This document shows, piece after piece, positions 4,951 to 6,118 of a stretch of 6,118 nt of DNA (position 1 is the stretch's first letter; each line of letters starts with the position of its first letter). The stretch is from contig CALRHQ010000055.1 of the NCBI GenBank assembly GCA_943359415.1, forward strand, positions 1-6,118. Reading direction: 5' to 3'. Source of the DNA: Candidatus Peribacteria bacterium (GTDB taxonomy: Bacteria; Patescibacteriota; Gracilibacteria; UBA1369; LOWO2-01-FULL-3). The notes below the pieces were generated by a model, which searched no databases, had not been told where the DNA came from, and saw only the letters and a list, made by a program, of their open reading frames with translations. A program made the translations under genes and the position numbers.

Positions 4951-5001
4951 CTATATACTTAGCCTTTAGAAACTGAACCAAAACTAATAACAACAAAAGA
5001 C

Positions 5002-6021
5002 ATGATAATAGTAATGAAATTTGGCGCATCAAAAGAAAGCGCGGAAAAAATAGTAGAAGAATTAAAATCAAAAGGACTTCAACCACTTCCCTCATTTGGG
5101 ATAGAGCGCATAGTGATTAACGTAATCGGCGAAGAAAGATTACTTAGTCTCGAACATTTGGAATCCCTTGAAGGTGTGGAAAAAGTTATGCGTGTAGTTA
5201 GCCCATACAAACTTGTAAGCACCGAAGTAAAACCAACACCAACAATAATAGAAGTAAACGGAGTAAAAATTGGAGATTCAAAAACATTCGCAGTAATTGC
5301 AGGACCATGCTCTGTCGAATCAGAAGAACAAATGGAAAACACAGCAAAACCACTTGCTGAAATGGGTGTACATTTACTTAGAGGAGGAGCATTCAAGCCA
5401 AGAACAGGCCCATACGCTTTTCAAGGGCTTGAAATTGAAGGATTAAAAATTATTAAACGTGTAGCAGATAAATACAAAATGGGAGTTGTCACAGAGGTTA
5501 CAGACATAAGATTTTTGGATGAAATTTGCGAATACAGCGACATAGTTCAAGTTGGCGCACGCAACATGCAAAATTTTCAATTACTAAAAGAACTTGGAAA
5601 AATAAAAAAACCTGTTCTATTAAAACGCGGACTCTCAGCCACAATTGAAGAATTATTACTTGCCGCTGAATACATTCTCGCTCACGGCAATCCTAATGTG
5701 ATTTTATGCGAAAGAGGAATACGAACGTTTGAAAAAGAAACAAGAAATACTCTCGCACTTGCAACAGTACCACTTGTAAAAGAGCTTTCTCATTTACCAA
5801 TCATCGTAGACCCAAGTCATGGCACAGGCAAAAAATCATTAATAGAACCAATGACAAAAGCGTCTATTGCATGTGGAGCAGATGGAGTTATTATTGAAGT
5901 ACATAGCAATCCGAAAGAAGCATTATCAGATGCGCAACAACAATTAACTCCGGAAGAATTCAAAGAATTGCTAAAAAATTCAGAACCGATAATCAAAGCA
6001 GTAGGAAAAACAATGCAATAG
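5002..6021 (+). CDS. aroF: DAHP synthase, type I-beta with regulatory FL domain
   Basis: 3-deoxy-7-phosphoheptulonate synthase joins phosphoenolpyruvate and erythrose 4-phosphate, the first step of the shikimate pathway. The 339 residues match the Thermotoga maritima enzyme in length and order. Residues 1 to about 70 form the ferredoxin-like domain (MIIVMKFGAS to VVSPYKLVS), which in that enzyme mediates Tyr/Phe feedback inhibition. The TIM barrel follows. Metal ligands are present: Cys103 in AGPCSVE, His273 in VDPSHGTGK, Glu299 in IIEVH and Asp310 in ALSDAQQ. Substrate-binding segments include RGGAFKPRTGPYAFQG (127-142), QVGARNMQNF, LLKRG and CERGIRTFE. The ATG at 5002 reproduces the family N terminus; a second ATG at 5014 would cut the first beta strand. 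No ribosome-binding site is seen. The gene lies behind an aromatic-codon attenuator, is divergent from tyrA and is followed 15 bases later by a probable aroB. Confidence 0.96.
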   Translation: MIIVMKFGASKESAEKIVEELKSKGLQPLPSFGIERIVINVIGEERLLSLEHLESLEGVEKVMRVVSPYKLVSTEVKPTPTIIEVNGVKIGDSKTFAVIAGPCSVESEEQMENTAKPLAEMGVHLLRGGAFKPRTGPYAFQGLEIEGLKIIKRVADKYKMGVVTEVTDIRFLDEICEYSDIVQVGARNMQNFQLLKELGKIKKPVLLKRGLSATIEELLLAAEYILAHGNPNVILCERGIRTFEKETRNTLALATVPLVKELSHLPIIVDPSHGTGKKSLIEPMTKASIACGADGVIIEVHSNPKEALSDAQQQLTPEEFKELLKNSEPIIKAVGKTMQ

Positions 6022-6036
6022 ATTAAACCCATCCAC

Positions 6037-6118
6037 ATGCCAAAAATCAAAGTGAAAATCGCACATCGTCAAAGAGATAAATACACAATTTTTATAAAAG
6101 AAAATTGTATAGATTCTC
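6037..6118 (+). CDS. aroB: probable 3-dehydroquinate synthase, 5' end only
   Basis: An open frame begins at ATG 6037, 15 bases after the DAHP synthase stop, and runs 27 codons to the window end without a stop. The peptide MPKIKVKIAHRQRDKY continues TIFIKENCIDS. The pattern of a short beta strand, an arginine-containing turn, then Tyr-x-Ile-x-Ile and a short segment is that of AroB N termini, where the form is roughly VxLxxRxYxIxIGxxLL. AroB converts DAHP to 3-dehydroquinate, the next pathway step, so position supports the call. The fragment holds no catalytic residues, and the usual Gly after the second strand is Lys here, so the identification rests on weak similarity plus context. Confidence 0.5.
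   Translation, partial: MPKIKVKIAHRQRDKYTIFIKENCIDS

Noticed and set aside
5079..5396. 105-codon minus-strand frame inside the DAHP synthase gene
   Set aside because: Shadow of a conserved gene; its sequence shows no motif and no start context.
5817..6050. 77-codon minus-strand frame over the DAHP synthase end
   Set aside because: It overlaps conserved catalytic residues of the enzyme in the other strand and the start of the next gene; no independent support.

Overview
The window is AT-rich bacterial DNA with ordinary chromosomal genes and very short intergenic gaps. All three stop codons are used as stops (TAA, TAG, TGA) and Trp is TGG, so the standard bacterial code applies. The one tRNA gene encodes its own CCA. 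None of the genes has a convincing Shine-Dalgarno sequence. The sequence alone does not fix the phylum. A small-genome or candidate-phylum bacterium that still makes aromatic amino acids is one possibility, but this is inference. I see no integrase, transposase, CRISPR array or defence genes.

Layout. Bases 1-332 are non-coding. They hold two partial copies of a tRNA 3' end, with stem-loops, strung out downstream of a minus-strand tRNA-Lys(CUU) gene (333-408). A GT4-type glycosyltransferase (442-1614, +) is followed by a DNA-repair gene, radA (1702-3042, +), which has its own sigma70-like promoter with a palindrome filling the -35/-10 spacer. Convergent to radA lies a two-gene minus-strand unit: tyrA (prephenate dehydrogenase, 4672-3848), then tatD (metal-dependent nuclease/hydrolase, 3845-3063), separated by 2 bases. 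Divergent from tyrA is a type I-beta DAHP synthase with an N-terminal regulatory domain (5002-6021, +). The first 27 codons of what looks like 3-dehydroquinate synthase follow and run off the window end.

The most interesting element is the 329-base gap between tyrA and the DAHP synthase gene. It holds a short open frame of about 32-34 codons with an uninterrupted Tyr-Phe-Tyr-Phe-Phe codon run and a Trp codon just before it. Its 3' end, including the stop codon, forms one strand of a 15-bp stem. That stem excludes an intrinsic terminator (11-12 bp hairpin followed directly by seven T) lying just downstream. This is the architecture of a ribosome-mediated attenuator responding to charged tRNA-Tyr/Phe (perhaps Trp), placed before the first committed enzyme of aromatic synthesis. 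With the feedback-type N-terminal domain of the enzyme, the pathway would be controlled at two levels.

The second unexplained element is the array of tRNA-Lys 3'-end copies. Each copy ends exactly at the CCA, is followed by a stem-loop and is preceded by a conserved 30-base block that is not tRNA sequence. It may be a family of structured RNAs, relics of integration, or decayed tRNA duplications.
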